From: Paraglaciecola sp. 20A4
GTDB taxonomy: Bacteria > Pseudomonadota > Gammaproteobacteria > Enterobacterales > Alteromonadaceae
Reading direction: 5' to 3'
NCBI RefSeq assembly: GCF_011378905.1
Contig: NZ_WTPY01000007.1
Coordinates: forward strand, 109,729-173,728
DNA: 64,000 nt
The position numbers were made by a program, and so were the translations under genes. The notes beneath the pieces are model-generated. The model saw only the letters and a list, made by a program, of their open reading frames with translations, had not been told where the DNA came from and made no database searches. Numbering within the stretch: the stretch's first letter is position 1; each line of letters begins with the position of its first letter. Shown in pieces: positions 9,785 through 19,707 of the stretch.

Positions 9785-11236
9785 ACGGGTTTGAAATTCG
9801 CGAAACTGCTCTATACGTGCGCGGATCCGCTGCTTTTCGATATTCTGATCACTGGCGTAATTATAGGCATTGTGTAGTTCATCTATCGCTCGAGGGTAGG
9901 ACGCCGCTAATCCATATACTTCAGCGTTTGTTTGGTACATTTCAAGCTTCTTGTTACTTTTACCATAGGCATCAGACAATATTTGATGCGCTAACATATT
10001 GTCGCTCTCCACTAACAGGTAGTCTTTTAAAATACGAATAGCGAGATCATATTCTTTATTTTCCACTAACGCATTGGCCAAATTCAGGGTAATAACACGG
10101 TTACGCGGGGTTAATGTCGCTTGGGCTGTTAGTTTTTCTATGGCGTCCTTGACCCGTCCCGTAGCTAAAGCAATATCGGTATACGTATCTAAATAAAACA
10201 AATTGCGTGGATCATCGTTAAGTAACGTATCGATGAGTTTTTGTGCTTCTTCATATTGCTTATTGGCTAGATATGCTAAGGCTAAACCGTACTCAGATGC
10301 TGCTTTAAAGGCATAGCTACCGCGCTCAAGACTGGTTTTAAAGTAGCTAATATTATATTCGGGTGTAGCATAATAACGTGCCAATATTCGACTTTTCGCT
10401 AAATGGAAACTCAAGCTTTCTGGGATCCGTCCGGTGTTATAACTCGCTGCCCGTGTGCGCGCATCTGCGACCCGAGATTCTGGCAATGGGTGAGTCAATA
10501 AGAAGGCAGGGGGTTTGGACTTCAAGCGATACTTTTCTACTAACGTCCCAAAGAATTCACCAGCTGCGTCGGGATCGAATCCAGCCCTGGCAAGAATACG
10601 TATGCCGATACTATCCGCTTCTTTCTCATTTTGCCGAGTATAATTGATTGAAGCTTGTGCTGATGCTGCAGAACCTGCGCTTATGGCGGCAATACCGGCC
10701 TCAGGGTTGGCAATAGCAAGTAGAATACCCCCTAGAGCTGATGCCAACTGAAGAGGAGATGATTTCTGTTTTGCTTCTATACTTCGCGCTATGTGTCTTT
10801 GCGTGACGTGACTAACTTCGTGAGCAAGAACTGATGCGAGTTCACTCTCGTTTCTAGCGTTATAGATTAGACCGGTGTGCACACCAACATGGCCGCCAAA
10901 AAAGGCAAAAGCGTTTATTTCTGAATTATTAAGCAAGAAAAATTCGAATGGAAATTTTACATTATCAGCTTGGGCGACCAATCGATTTCCCAAATCTTGA
11001 ATATATTCATCTAATAACGGATCATTAATAATCGGCGCCTGACCGCGCAATTGACGCATCAATACATCACCAATTTGCATTTCTTTATCTAAACTAATGG
11101 CGCTCGATGCTACAACACCAATTTCAGGTAAATCATTTTTCTGATTGGCAGCAACAACGGCGCCACTAGCAAATATAGCGAGTGATACGCTTAGAGTGAC
11201 CAACGCTTTTTTGCAAACATGGGTTGTTTTAATCAT
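9770..11236 (-). CDS. bepA: Beta-barrel assembly-enhancing protease BepA (M48 family)
   Basis: BepA is a periplasmic zinc metalloprotease/chaperone that helps LptD mature and removes stalled outer-membrane proteins. The 488-residue protein has a signal peptide (about residues 1–29), an M48 catalytic domain with zinc motif HEVSH (about residue 137) and the downstream EKEADSIGIRIL glutamate, then a C-terminal TPR array (from about residue 310). It is about the E. coli length. Together with bamC it gives the window two BAM-pathway genes. Confidence 0.93.
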   Translation of the reverse strand: MIKTTHVCKKALVTLSVSLAIFASGAVVAANQKNDLPEIGVVASSAISLDKEMQIGDVLMRQLRGQAPIINDPLLDEYIQDLGNRLVAQADNVKFPFEFFLLNNSEINAFAFFGGHVGVHTGLIYNARNESELASVLAHEVSHVTQRHIARSIEAKQKSSPLQLASALGGILLAIANPEAGIAAISAGSAASAQASINYTRQNEKEADSIGIRILARAGFDPDAAGEFFGTLVEKYRLKSKPPAFLLTHPLPESRVADARTRAASYNTGRIPESLSFHLAKSRILARYYATPEYNISYFKTSLERGSYAFKAASEYGLALAYLANKQYEEAQKLIDTLLNDDPRNLFYLDTYTDIALATGRVKDAIEKLTAQATLTPRNRVITLNLANALVENKEYDLAIRILKDYLLVESDNMLAHQILSDAYGKSNKKLEMYQTNAEVYGLAASYPRAIDELHNAYNYASDQNIEKQRIRARIEQFREFQTRLESL

Positions 11237-11624
11237 TTCACCTATTTAATCAATTACGGCTTCGGTACTAAGAAAGGCTATAGCTTGATTTAGTTCCGAA
11301 AAACTGACGATATCTTACTATATTGCGTTTATAAGGCAGAACATCAAGTATTTTATCCGCTCTATTACCATATCTTTACATTCATGTTGTATCGTCAGAT
11401 ATATTCTTAGCGACAATGCCATGGTGCGATCAGTCATTGCCGGTAAAAAGAGCATGGAAGTTAGCTAAAATCTTATCTTTCTTTATTCACACAATATAAT
11501 ATGTTGCGCCTTGTAGATTTTAAGTCATTTTTCATTAATATCCGGCTAATTTGTTTAGCTAGTTCAAACGTTAAGTTTTTTTATCAATGTTTTTAACCGT
11601 ATGTTTTAGAGGTACAGCAGTCAT
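11237..11624. other. Intergenic region between divergent bepA and perM-like genes
   Basis: 388 bp, AT-rich, with no coding potential beyond peptides of about 15 residues. It must hold the promoters of both flanking genes. No operator, riboswitch or RNA gene is recognised. Confidence 0.6.
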
Positions 11625-12704
11625 ATGTTAAGTGTGTTTGAAAGGTGGTATAAGCGCAAGTTCTCGGATCCTGACTCAGTGATGTTGCTGATTATGCTCA
11701 TTGCTGTGTCGTTATTGCTGGCGTTGCTTGGCACCATTTTAATGCCTGTGCTTGTTGCTGCAGTGCTTGCCTATTTATTAGATTGGCCAGTGAGTCAGCT
11801 TGTGCGGATTGGCATGCGGCGCGGTATTGCATGCAGTCTGGTTATTTTCAGTTTTTTAACCCTGTGTATTTTAACTTTTATTGGTATTGTGCCGGTCGTT
11901 TCCCAACAAAGTATTAACTTGATCCGTGAGATGCCACAAATTTGGGGACAAGCTCAAGTATGGTTGCTGCATTTACCTGAACAGTATCCTGATTTTGTTC
12001 ATCTAGGTGACGTGCAAGATATGCTTGATGGCGTTAATGAACGGATTGTTAGTCTAGGGGAACAGCTCCTTTCAGCTTCCGTTAGTTCATTAGGCAGTTT
12101 AGCTTCGCTTTTAATTTATCTTGTACTTGTGCCGTTGATGGTATTTTTCATGCTAAAAGACAAAAATCAACTATTAGATAATCTGGCTCCACTTTTACCA
12201 TCACAGCGCCGTTTGATTAAACAAGTCGGCAGTGAAATGAATACCCAAATTGCCAACTATATTCGTGGCAAGGTCATTGAAATAGTGATTGTGGGAACAA
12301 TCTCGGCGGTAACATTTGCCCTGATGGATTTACGGTACGCCTTGTTATTGGGTGTTTTGGTAGGCTTTTCCGTCCTTATTCCGTATATAGGCGCAGCCGT
12401 TGTAACTATACCGGTAGCCGTTGTGGCATTGTTCCAATGGGGACTTACTCCTGATTTCTGGTATTTGATGTTTGCTTATAGTGTTATACAAGCACTCGAT
12501 GGCAACGTCTTAGTGCCTGTTTTGTTTTCAGAAGCGGTTAGTTTACATCCCGTATATATTATTATTGCGGTATTGTTTTTCGGCGGTTTATGGGGGTTTT
12601 GGGGAGTGTTTTTCGCAATACCATTAGCTACTTTGGTCAAAGCGGTGATCAATGCTTGGAAGGCGCCGAACCATTACCCGGCGCTGGAAGACCAATCTAG
12701 TTAG
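11625..12704 (+). CDS. AI-2E family (PerM-like) transporter
   Basis: 359 residues with the AI-2E/PerM pattern: two early membrane helices, a central soluble stretch (residues about 95–155), then a hydrophobic C-terminal half ending IPYIGAAVVTIPVAVVAL … DGNVLVPVLFSEAVSLHPV … GGLWGFWGVFFAIPLATLVKAV. Members range from AI-2 exporters to Na+/H+ antiporters, so the substrate cannot be stated. PerM is near bepA in E. coli, which supports orthology. Confidence 0.88.
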   Translation: MLSVFERWYKRKFSDPDSVMLLIMLIAVSLLLALLGTILMPVLVAAVLAYLLDWPVSQLVRIGMRRGIACSLVIFSFLTLCILTFIGIVPVVSQQSINLIREMPQIWGQAQVWLLHLPEQYPDFVHLGDVQDMLDGVNERIVSLGEQLLSASVSSLGSLASLLIYLVLVPLMVFFMLKDKNQLLDNLAPLLPSQRRLIKQVGSEMNTQIANYIRGKVIEIVIVGTISAVTFALMDLRYALLLGVLVGFSVLIPYIGAAVVTIPVAVVALFQWGLTPDFWYLMFAYSVIQALDGNVLVPVLFSEAVSLHPVYIIIAVLFFGGLWGFWGVFFAIPLATLVKAVINAWKAPNHYPALEDQSS

Positions 12705-12714
12705 ATGAAGTAAA

Positions 12715-12756
12715 GCGTTTGTATGCAGCGAGAATTAATGTGCTGTCTACAAACGC
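12715..12756. terminator. Inverted repeat between convergent perM-like gene and bcp
   Basis: GCGTTTGTA (12715–12723) pairs perfectly with TACAAACGC (12748–12756), with an inner CAGC/GCTG pair. It has no T tract on either side, so intrinsic termination is uncertain; its position between convergent stops suggests a transcript-end structure. Confidence 0.4.
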
Positions 12757-12776
12757 GCTGGGCGTATGGCGATTAA

Positions 12777-13241
12777 CTATTGATTAAGATAATCGAGTAC
12801 AACCTGATGATGATCTTTGGTCTTAAATTTATCAAAAACGTGTTCAATGACACCTTTCTCATTAATCAAAAAGCTAATACGATGAATGCCATCGTATTCC
12901 TTACCCATAAATTTCTTTAAACCCCATACTCCGAATTGTTCGGCTACCGCGTGATCTTCATCTGATAGCAGGCTAAAATTGAGTTGTTCTTTTTCAATAA
13001 ATTTTGGTAGGCGTTTCACAGCATCTGGGCTAATACCTAATACAACCACATTAAGTTTATCCAGTTCATTTTTGCTGTCGCGTAAATTTTGGGCCTGAAC
13101 TGTGCAGCCGGGCGTCATCGCCTTAGGATAAAAATATACCAGTACTTTCTTACCGGAAAAATCAGTTAGATTAACGGTTTCACCGTTTTCGTTCAGTAGT
13201 GAAAATGCCGGCGCAGTTGCGCCTGCGGTCAGTCTATTCAT
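12777..13241 (-). CDS. bcp: Thioredoxin-dependent peroxiredoxin (Bcp/PrxQ)
   Basis: 154 residues of the AhpC/TSA fold. The peroxidatic Cys is in the AMTPGCTVQAQNLRD segment with the conserved Thr and downstream Arg. The PrxQ partner Cys five residues later (PGCTVQAC in E. coli) is Gln here, so the enzyme probably works as a 1-Cys type or uses another reductant. It detoxifies H2O2 and organic peroxides. gcvR lies immediately upstream on the same strand, as in E. coli. Confidence 0.93.
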   Translation of the reverse strand: MNRLTAGATAPAFSLLNENGETVNLTDFSGKKVLVYFYPKAMTPGCTVQAQNLRDSKNELDKLNVVVLGISPDAVKRLPKFIEKEQLNFSLLSDEDHAVAEQFGVWGLKKFMGKEYDGIHRISFLINEKGVIEHVFDKFKTKDHHQVVLDYLNQ

Positions 13242-13270
13242 GTCATTTTGTCCTTTGTTTTAAATGCATC

Positions 13271-13310
13271 GATTAGTTGATTAATTGATTAATTGATTAA
13301 TTGATTAGTG
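13271..13310. repeat. Five tandem 8-bp units (GATTAATT type)
   Basis: Units start at 13271, 13279, 13287, 13295 and 13303. The three inner ones are exactly GATTAATT; the outer two read GATTAGTT and GATTAGTG. They fill most of the gap between gcvR and bcp and could change length by slippage. Confidence 0.85.
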
Positions 13311-13316
13311 AAATCA

Positions 13317-13844
13317 TCAATGATTTTGCTTAATCGCACCGTGTAAATGTAGACCTTCGAGCAAGCTGTGAAATTGGCTTTCAAAGTCTATTAAGTTTAT
13401 GTCGTGAGGCATACTTACTACCATTTTACATTTGACCTGCGCGTTTTCTTCAGCCGGTGTTTGGATTGTTTTTAAGCGCAGAGCACTGACGGTCACACAG
13501 AATGTTGAAAAAAATTGGGTAACCTCTTTTATAACGCCTAAAGCATCCACTCCGGAAAATTCCACATCCGCTAAATGCTCTAGGTTTTGTTTTGAGTGTC
13601 GCTTAGTACGCTTCATCATAGATAGAAGATCAAGCTGCTGGCAGGCCACGGGGATTGCTAATTCAACCCGCACAATTGCGCTCTGTAAGCCTTCTACAAT
13701 CATAGTAAGTGAAAAATCTTGACCATAAACAGCTTGCCTACTGTCTAATATATTACAACCCGCGGCACTAACAACATCGGTTAGTGTACTAAGCATGGTG
13801 ACCTTATTGGCACCCAAAATGGTGATGATTAATTGTTGTTTCAT
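13317..13844 (-). CDS. gcvR: Glycine cleavage system transcriptional repressor GcvR
   Basis: 175 residues comprising two ACT-like domains (residues about 4–75 and 93–170). GcvR has no DNA-binding domain of its own; in E. coli it binds GcvA and blocks gcv activation when glycine is low. Start segment QQLIITILGANKVTMLSTLTDVVS matches the family. It is divergent from dapA and upstream of bcp, the E. coli order. Confidence 0.88.
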   Translation of the reverse strand: MKQQLIITILGANKVTMLSTLTDVVSAAGCNILDSRQAVYGQDFSLTMIVEGLQSAIVRVELAIPVACQQLDLLSMMKRTKRHSKQNLEHLADVEFSGVDALGVIKEVTQFFSTFCVTVSALRLKTIQTPAEENAQVKCKMVVSMPHDINLIDFESQFHSLLEGLHLHGAIKQNH

Positions 13845-14005
13845 TAAAATATTGAGCTTAATTATAAATTTCTGACCCTACTAACATACCTGATTTCACC
13901 CTAGTATTTCCAGTTTCGGTGTTGGTTTCGCATTCTGCGCATTCAATGCTTGTTTTTACCCCACAGGCTCATTACCATAAGGCGCGAATTTTTTATGGAG
14001 TAGGT

Positions 14006-14887
14006 ATGTTTACTGGTAGTTACGTTGCTTTAATCACCCCCATGTACCAATCTGGCGAGATAGATTATCCGTCCTTAAAAAAATTGGTCGAATTTCATAT
14101 TGCTAATGGCAGCCACGGTTTAATCGCAGTGGGCACCACGGGTGAGTCTGCTACTTTGCCCTTCGATGAACATATTGAAGTCGTTAGGCGTATGGTTGAG
14201 TTTGCGGATAAGAAAATCCCAATTATCGCCGGAAGTGGCGCTAACTCAACGGCTGAAGCTATTTTTCTAAGTGAACAGATGTCTGACACAGGCATAGATG
14301 GCTTCCTTAGCGTGGTACCTTATTACAACAAACCTCAACAAAAAGGCATGGTAGCGCACTTTAGAGCAATAGCTGACGCGACCGACCTTCCGGTACTGCT
14401 GTATAACGTACCCGGACGCACAGTGGCTGATATGTTACCTGAGACAGTAGCTGAGTTAGCTACCCACCCAAAAATTGTTGGGCTTAAAGACGCCACAGGT
14501 GATATGGCTAGGTTGAAGCAAACCCTGCCTTTGGTTGACAAAGACTTCGTCTTTTTAAGCGGTGATGATTCCACTGGCTGCGAATTTTTAACCTGCGGCG
14601 GTCATGGTGTAATTTCGGTTACAGCTAACATCGTGCCTAAACAAATGGCACAAATGTGTGAAGCGGCATTAGCCGGTGACTTTGTGAAAGCAAAGGAAAT
14701 CGATCAAAAAATTGCAGGTTTGCATAGCTCGCTATTTATTGAACCAAATCCAGTCTTGCCTAAGTGGGCATTATATAAAATGGGGCTCATTCAATCTGCA
14801 TTTTTGCGTTTACCGCTAATTGAATCGGAACTTGATAGCCAAATTCATATCGAACAAGTCATGCGCAATTCGGGCGTATTATCTTAA
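14006..14887 (+). CDS. dapA: 4-hydroxy-tetrahydrodipicolinate synthase
   Basis: DapA condenses pyruvate with aspartate semialdehyde, the first committed step to diaminopimelate and lysine. From ATG 14006 the product is 293 residues (E. coli 292): GSYVALITPM, the GTTGESATL pyruvate loop, the catalytic Tyr in VLLYNVPGRT and the Schiff-base Lys in IVGLKDATGD. GGAG lies 5 nt upstream of this start; a longer in-frame start at 13919 is not supported. bamC follows 9 nt downstream. Confidence 0.96.
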   Translation: MFTGSYVALITPMYQSGEIDYPSLKKLVEFHIANGSHGLIAVGTTGESATLPFDEHIEVVRRMVEFADKKIPIIAGSGANSTAEAIFLSEQMSDTGIDGFLSVVPYYNKPQQKGMVAHFRAIADATDLPVLLYNVPGRTVADMLPETVAELATHPKIVGLKDATGDMARLKQTLPLVDKDFVFLSGDDSTGCEFLTCGGHGVISVTANIVPKQMAQMCEAALAGDFVKAKEIDQKIAGLHSSLFIEPNPVLPKWALYKMGLIQSAFLRLPLIESELDSQIHIEQVMRNSGVLS

Positions 14888-14896
14888 GGAGATTGC

Positions 14897-16003
14897 ATGA
14901 CAACTAAGTTTTTCATTGGCGGGGCTATTGCGATTGGCGTATTGAGCGCCTGTAGTTCTTTAGAAGAGCGACAAATCGCTAGCGGTAATTTTGAATATAC
15001 CAAGCAGCAACCCGGCAAGGATATTCAAGTACCCGCCGATGTTGACCGCCCTAATTTTAGTCAGGCTTATAAGCTTCCTGCGCTAGATAAAGACGCTCCT
15101 CGCAGTTTTATAGGCAAAAAGCTTAAGGTGATATCACCTGCTTTAGTATTGCCTTTAGTCACGGGCTCGCATGTGGACGATGGCAGTAAAGATGCTAAAG
15201 TTAATTTTGATCAAGTGGATGATAGTCAACCACTCGACACAACAATTTGGAACTCTTTGCTTAGCTACCTTGAAGAACAAGGGATTGGCATTGAGTCTTT
15301 TGATAAGGATAAGCAACGTCTGGTAACTGATTGGGTTGTCGCCAAAGAAGTATTGGATGATCATTGGTACAGCTGGACAAGCGTTGAACGTGATACCAGT
15401 CAACGTTTCGAGTTTGATCTAGAAATGAAAACTCACGGGCGAACTGCAACGCTTAACGTCCACTTGGTTGACTATGAAGAACGTCAAGGTAATAAAGTTA
15501 TTGCTGAAAAATCGGATGTCGATGGGCGAGCTAAAGAAGTCGACATTCTAAATAAAGTTATCGGACACTACGAGTATCAAATTCGGGTTGCCGATGCTAA
15601 GCGGGTACGTGAAATTCGCCGTGGAATGCAATTAACGATTGGTATTGATGAAGAAGACGCACCAGCGTTTATTATTGATAGCAACTACAACACTGCTTGG
15701 CCTCGCGTATTATTAGTCCTACGTAAACTGGGTTTTGACGTAAAAGATTACGATAAATCTAATGGTTTATTGTTTGTTAAATATAACGGCACTGAAAGTG
15801 GTTGGTGGGATTCAATATGGTCAAACGATGCCAATGCCTTACCGCTGGAAAAACAGGAATATCGCTTTAGAGTTGAAGAGGTCGGTGAGAAAACGTCATT
15901 GACCGTTCTCGATAATGAAAGCACGCCGTTTACGCAAGAAAAACTATCTAGTTTATATGACGTTTTTGCTCGTGTAATGGCTGACGACAACTTAGACATT
16001 TAA
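14897..16003 (+). CDS. bamC: Outer membrane assembly lipoprotein BamC
   Basis: 368 residues with a lipoprotein signal (IGVLSACSS; lipidated Cys at about residue 19), an unstructured N-terminal segment that in E. coli contacts BamD (QVPADVDRPNFSQAYKLPAL), then two helix-grip domains. BamC is an accessory part of the BAM complex that inserts beta-barrel proteins. Co-transcribed with dapA, the standard gammaproteobacterial pairing, and followed by a clear terminator. Confidence 0.92.
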   Translation: MTTKFFIGGAIAIGVLSACSSLEERQIASGNFEYTKQQPGKDIQVPADVDRPNFSQAYKLPALDKDAPRSFIGKKLKVISPALVLPLVTGSHVDDGSKDAKVNFDQVDDSQPLDTTIWNSLLSYLEEQGIGIESFDKDKQRLVTDWVVAKEVLDDHWYSWTSVERDTSQRFEFDLEMKTHGRTATLNVHLVDYEERQGNKVIAEKSDVDGRAKEVDILNKVIGHYEYQIRVADAKRVREIRRGMQLTIGIDEEDAPAFIIDSNYNTAWPRVLLVLRKLGFDVKDYDKSNGLLFVKYNGTESGWWDSIWSNDANALPLEKQEYRFRVEEVGEKTSLTVLDNESTPFTQEKLSSLYDVFARVMADDNLDI

Positions 16004-16021
16004 CCTTTATCGCATATTTTG

Positions 16022-16046
16022 AAAGAGCACCGCAAGGGTGCTTTTT
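16022..16046 (+). terminator. Rho-independent terminator after bamC
   Basis: AGCACC (16026–16031) pairs with GGTGCT (16037–16042), extended by flanking A/T pairs, followed by a T tract. Confidence 0.85.
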
Positions 16047-16083
16047 CATTTTGTAGACAACCCTTTTCTAAGGACAATCTTGT

Positions 16084-17187
16084 ATGAGCTTCGCTGACCA
16101 AGTGCTTGCTGTTAATGATAATCTACCTATTCGCACAAATTTACCGGTACATAGTGGAAAAGTTCGCTCTGTTTACTGGTTAACCGAAGAAGATAGCTAT
16201 CGCCTCATTGAGCAACATAACTACCCTGTACCGAAAGATACACCGTTAGCGATAATGTTAATCAGTGACCGTATTTCTGCATTTGACTGTATTTGGCATG
16301 GCGAAGAGGGAATGAAAGGTGTGCCTGGTAAAGGTGCTGCATTAAACGCAATATCTAATCATTGGTTCGGCTTATTTAAAGAGCAAGGTTTAGCGGATAG
16401 CCATATTTTAGATATTCCTCATCCATTAGTGTGGATAGTACAAAAAGCGCGGCCAGTCATGATTGAAGCTATTTGCCGTCAATATATTACGGGTTCAATG
16501 TGGCGCGCCTATGAAAAAGGCGAACGTGAATTCTGTGGCATTCGCCTAGAAAATGGCTTAAGCAAAGACAGTAAGCTCGAAAATGTGTTGATTACACCTT
16601 CAACCAAAGGTGTGCTAAAAGGTATTGATGGTGTGCCTGAAGCAGATGATGTAAACGTTGCCCGAACTGATATTGTAAAAAACTACAGTGCCTTTAATTT
16701 TAACGCAGTCACCGACATCGATTTATACGAAAAGTTACTCACCGATGGTTTCGCTGTTATCAGTGAAGCGTTAGAAAAATTAGGGCAGATTTTTGTAGAT
16801 ACTAAATTTGAATTTGGCTATGTAAAAGATGTGAACGGCGACGATAAATTAATATATATGGACGAAGTCGGTACGCCAGACTCTTCGCGTATTTGGGATG
16901 AAGCGCAATATAAGCAAGGAAAAATAGTTGAGAATTCTAAAGAAGGCTTTAGACAACTACTGCTCAATCATTTCCCTGATGCTGATATTCTACTTAACAA
17001 AGAGCGCATGGCAGAACGGCAGGCTTTAGCAAGAGATAATGCCCTTCCGGTGAGTGTCTTGATGGATATCTCGGCTACTTACACCCAAATAGCTGAAAAA
17101 ATAACTGGCCGTAAAATTATTTTAAGCGAGAATCCCAAAGCAGAAGTAATTGATGTATTACGCAGCCGTTACCAGTTAATTGATTAG
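16084..17187 (+). CDS. purC: Phosphoribosylaminoimidazolesuccinocarboxamide synthase (long form)
   Basis: SAICAR synthase joins aspartate to CAIR in purine synthesis. The 367-residue protein is the long gammaproteobacterial type seen in Vibrio and Alteromonadales, not the ~237-residue E. coli type. Motifs: [51 protein letters not shown] and [16 protein letters not shown]. It stands as its own unit between terminators, apart from purMN. Confidence 0.94.
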   Translation: MSFADQVLAVNDNLPIRTNLPVHSGKVRSVYWLTEEDSYRLIEQHNYPVPKDTPLAIMLISDRISAFDCIWHGEEGMKGVPGKGAALNAISNHWFGLFKEQGLADSHILDIPHPLVWIVQKARPVMIEAICRQYITGSMWRAYEKGEREFCGIRLENGLSKDSKLENVLITPSTKGVLKGIDGVPEADDVNVARTDIVKNYSAFNFNAVTDIDLYEKLLTDGFAVISEALEKLGQIFVDTKFEFGYVKDVNGDDKLIYMDEVGTPDSSRIWDEAQYKQGKIVENSKEGFRQLLLNHFPDADILLNKERMAERQALARDNALPVSVLMDISATYTQIAEKITGRKIILSENPKAEVIDVLRSRYQLID

Positions 17188-17246
17188 GTAATCCACCATT
17201 TTCGATTAGTCATTCTCGGTGTCGTCATAAAGTAAGTTGACGGTTT

Positions 17247-17272
17247 AAGCCAGCATTCTAGCTGGCTTTTTT
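17247..17272 (+). terminator. Rho-independent terminator after purC
   Basis: AAGCCAGC (17247–17254) and GCTGGCTT (17261–17268) form an 8-bp stem with a 6-nt loop, followed by Ts. Confidence 0.85.
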
Positions 17273-17439
17273 GTTAATTGATGTGGCCACAAATACCGCG
17301 TTGCTCCAAGAACTTAATAACATCTTTGGTCACCGTAAACTTCATGTCGTGAACGTGTTATTTTTGCTGTAAATGTGCTAATTTCCTGCTCTTAAAATAT
17401 ATTTTCTAACATAATAATTACAATAATGAGCCATCTTTT

Positions 17440-19329
17440 ATGTGCGGTATTACCGGTCTTTTTCGTTTAAACGCTTCTTCTAACCTTTCTGCCATTTTAA
17501 AAAACATGAACACAACATTGGTCCACCGGGGGCCAGATGATAATGGGGTTTGGGTAGAAGAGCCGGGTATTGGTTTAGGTCACACCCGTTTGGCGATACA
17601 AGATGTTAGTCTTTCTGGCCATCAACCTATGTCATCTTCCTGTGGGCGCTATGTGATGGTGTTCAATGGAGAGGTGTATAACTTTGAAGAGATACGTAAA
17701 GAGTTAACACAGCAGCGATTTAGAGGGCATTCAGACAGTGAAGTGGTGCTGTGCGCTATCGCGCAATTTGGCTTGGCAGAAGCTTTACGCAAATTTAACG
17801 GTATGTTTGCCCTAGCGGTATGGGACAAGCAAGAGCTGACCTTATCTTTAGCCCGTGATCGGGTGGGTAAGAAGCCACTTTATTTCGGTCGTAGCGCCGG
17901 CTATTTTTGCTTTGCATCAGAGCTGAAAGCGCTTAAAGCGATCCCCGGTTTCAAGCCCGAGTTAGATATGCAAGCGCTCGGACAATATATGCGCTTTAAC
18001 TATATCCCTGCACCATATTCTATCTATAAAGGGATATACAAACTGGAGCCTGGGAGTTTTATCACGTTGCGTGTTGATGCCCTCAACAGCGAACCAGATT
18101 TACTGGCTCAATGTCACAAGTATTGGTCTGCCCTTGATGTCGCAGCTTACAATTTCAATCATCCTTATGGTGGTACGCTGGGCGAAGCCCAAGCACACTT
18201 GACAGGTTTATTAGAAGATTCAACCAGATTACGCATGATATCTGATGTGCCTTTCGGCGTGTTACTGTCTGGCGGCGTTGACTCAAGTTTAGTAGCGGCG
18301 ATGATGCAAAAGCAATCATCTCGTCCAGTAAATAGCTTCTCGATTGGCTTTAGTAATAGTGATAAAGACGAAGCGCATATTGCAAAATCTATCGCCGGTT
18401 ACTTAGGAACATCTCATAACGAGCTCTATGTTAGCGGCCAAGATGCGCTTGATTTAGTGCCTGATATTGCCCAGCATTATGATGAGCCTTTTGCCGATTC
18501 ATCGCAAATCCCAACGTTTATCGTTTCGAAACTGGCGCGTAGCAAAGTAACCGTAGCATTAAGTGGTGATGGTGGTGATGAATTGTTTTACGGATATAAC
18601 CGCTATTTTAGAAATATTAATAACTGGCAAACCAGTCAAAAAATACCTGATACATTGAAACGCCTGGTTTCTAGCCAATTATATAAATTAGGCAGCAAAC
18701 AAAAGCTTGGATTGACTGCCAACAAATATGCCAATGAAATAGGTGCTATGACAGTGCTCGATATGTATATGAGCCGTATTTGTAAATGGGTCGCACCGGA
18801 GAGTTTAATGCGTAACCCTCATGTGCCTGTGCAACATAAATTGCAGCAAGTTAATGCATTGTCTTTGCCTCACCCAGAACAGTATTTAATGCTCTATGAT
18901 TATTTAACCTACTTGTGTGATGACATTTTGGTTAAGACTGACCGTGCGAGTATGGCCAATAGCTTAGAGCTGCGAAGCCCACTATTGGATCACCGCATAA
19001 CTGAGTTCGCTTGGTCGTTACCGATGTCTATGAAGTTTCAAGAAAATAAGGGTAAACACATCCTCAGACAAATTTTGGACGCACATATTCCTAATGCGTT
19101 AACCAATCATCCCAAACATGGTTTTGGCTCTCCCGTACGTGATTGGTTGAATGGCCCATTGAACGATTGGGCTGAAGATTTGCTCGCCAGAGATAAATTG
19201 GATCAACAGGGTCTTTTTGATAGTGAAAAAGTCGCAACTCTATGGCATGACTTCAAATATAAAAAGAAAAAGTACCATACTCAGTTGTGGAATATGTTGA
19301 TGTTCCAATCTTGGTACCAGAGTCAATAA
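17440..19329 (+). CDS. asnB: Asparagine synthase (glutamine-hydrolysing)
   Basis: 629 residues in two domains: an N-terminal class II glutamine amidotransferase with nucleophile Cys2 (MCGITGLF, LVHRGPDDNG) and a C-terminal ATP-dependent synthetase with PP-loop LSGGVDSS (about residue 277) and LSGDGGDELFYGY. It makes asparagine from aspartate, glutamine and ATP. The C-terminal part resembles AsnB-like enzymes of polysaccharide clusters, so a modified acceptor cannot be excluded; no glycan genes are nearby. Start at the ATG that places Cys second. Confidence 0.9.
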   Translation: MCGITGLFRLNASSNLSAILKNMNTTLVHRGPDDNGVWVEEPGIGLGHTRLAIQDVSLSGHQPMSSSCGRYVMVFNGEVYNFEEIRKELTQQRFRGHSDSEVVLCAIAQFGLAEALRKFNGMFALAVWDKQELTLSLARDRVGKKPLYFGRSAGYFCFASELKALKAIPGFKPELDMQALGQYMRFNYIPAPYSIYKGIYKLEPGSFITLRVDALNSEPDLLAQCHKYWSALDVAAYNFNHPYGGTLGEAQAHLTGLLEDSTRLRMISDVPFGVLLSGGVDSSLVAAMMQKQSSRPVNSFSIGFSNSDKDEAHIAKSIAGYLGTSHNELYVSGQDALDLVPDIAQHYDEPFADSSQIPTFIVSKLARSKVTVALSGDGGDELFYGYNRYFRNINNWQTSQKIPDTLKRLVSSQLYKLGSKQKLGLTANKYANEIGAMTVLDMYMSRICKWVAPESLMRNPHVPVQHKLQQVNALSLPHPEQYLMLYDYLTYLCDDILVKTDRASMANSLELRSPLLDHRITEFAWSLPMSMKFQENKGKHILRQILDAHIPNALTNHPKHGFGSPVRDWLNGPLNDWAEDLLARDKLDQQGLFDSEKVATLWHDFKYKKKKYHTQLWNMLMFQSWYQSQ

Positions 19330-19707
19330 CGTATCGATTAATCCTGGTTAACATCTAAGCATTTGGTAGAAATTCTAACTGCCTAAATGCTTAAGACTTG
19401 TAAGCCCATTTAATAAAATGTACGCATTGTTCTTTCGTATTTGGGCTTGCAGCTTACGTAGCCTACAAAATCCTCTAACCGAACTGATGTCCGTTACGTT
19501 GGCTCTTGTTATCGCCATCTAGAAGAGCAGGGGAGTCCGATACAAATTTGCTAGATGAATTCTGAAATGGCAAGTATTTAATGGAATTGGTATTAATGGA
19601 ACTGATATTAATGGGAGAGGGTTTTGGTTGCTTGATAGGGTTACGTATTATCTTGTTTTACGGTATTTAAATGTAATTCAAATTAGAGGGCATGAAATAG
19701 AAAATCG
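19330..19707. other. Intergenic region after asnB with inverted and short tandem repeats
   Basis: 378 bp without a gene. It contains two imperfect inverted repeats: AAGCATTT with AAATGCTT soon after the asnB stop, and AAGCCCA with TGGGCTT further on. It also holds a tandem 15-bp repeat at 19579–19615. No promoter or RNA family is recognised; the flanking genes are convergent, so some structure may end transcripts. Confidence 0.55.
19579..19615. repeat. 15-bp tandem repeat, about 2.5 copies
   Basis: Units TAATGGAATTGGTAT (19579–19593) and TAATGGAACTGATAT (19594–19608) are followed by a partial TAATGGG. They differ at two positions. Confidence 0.75.
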
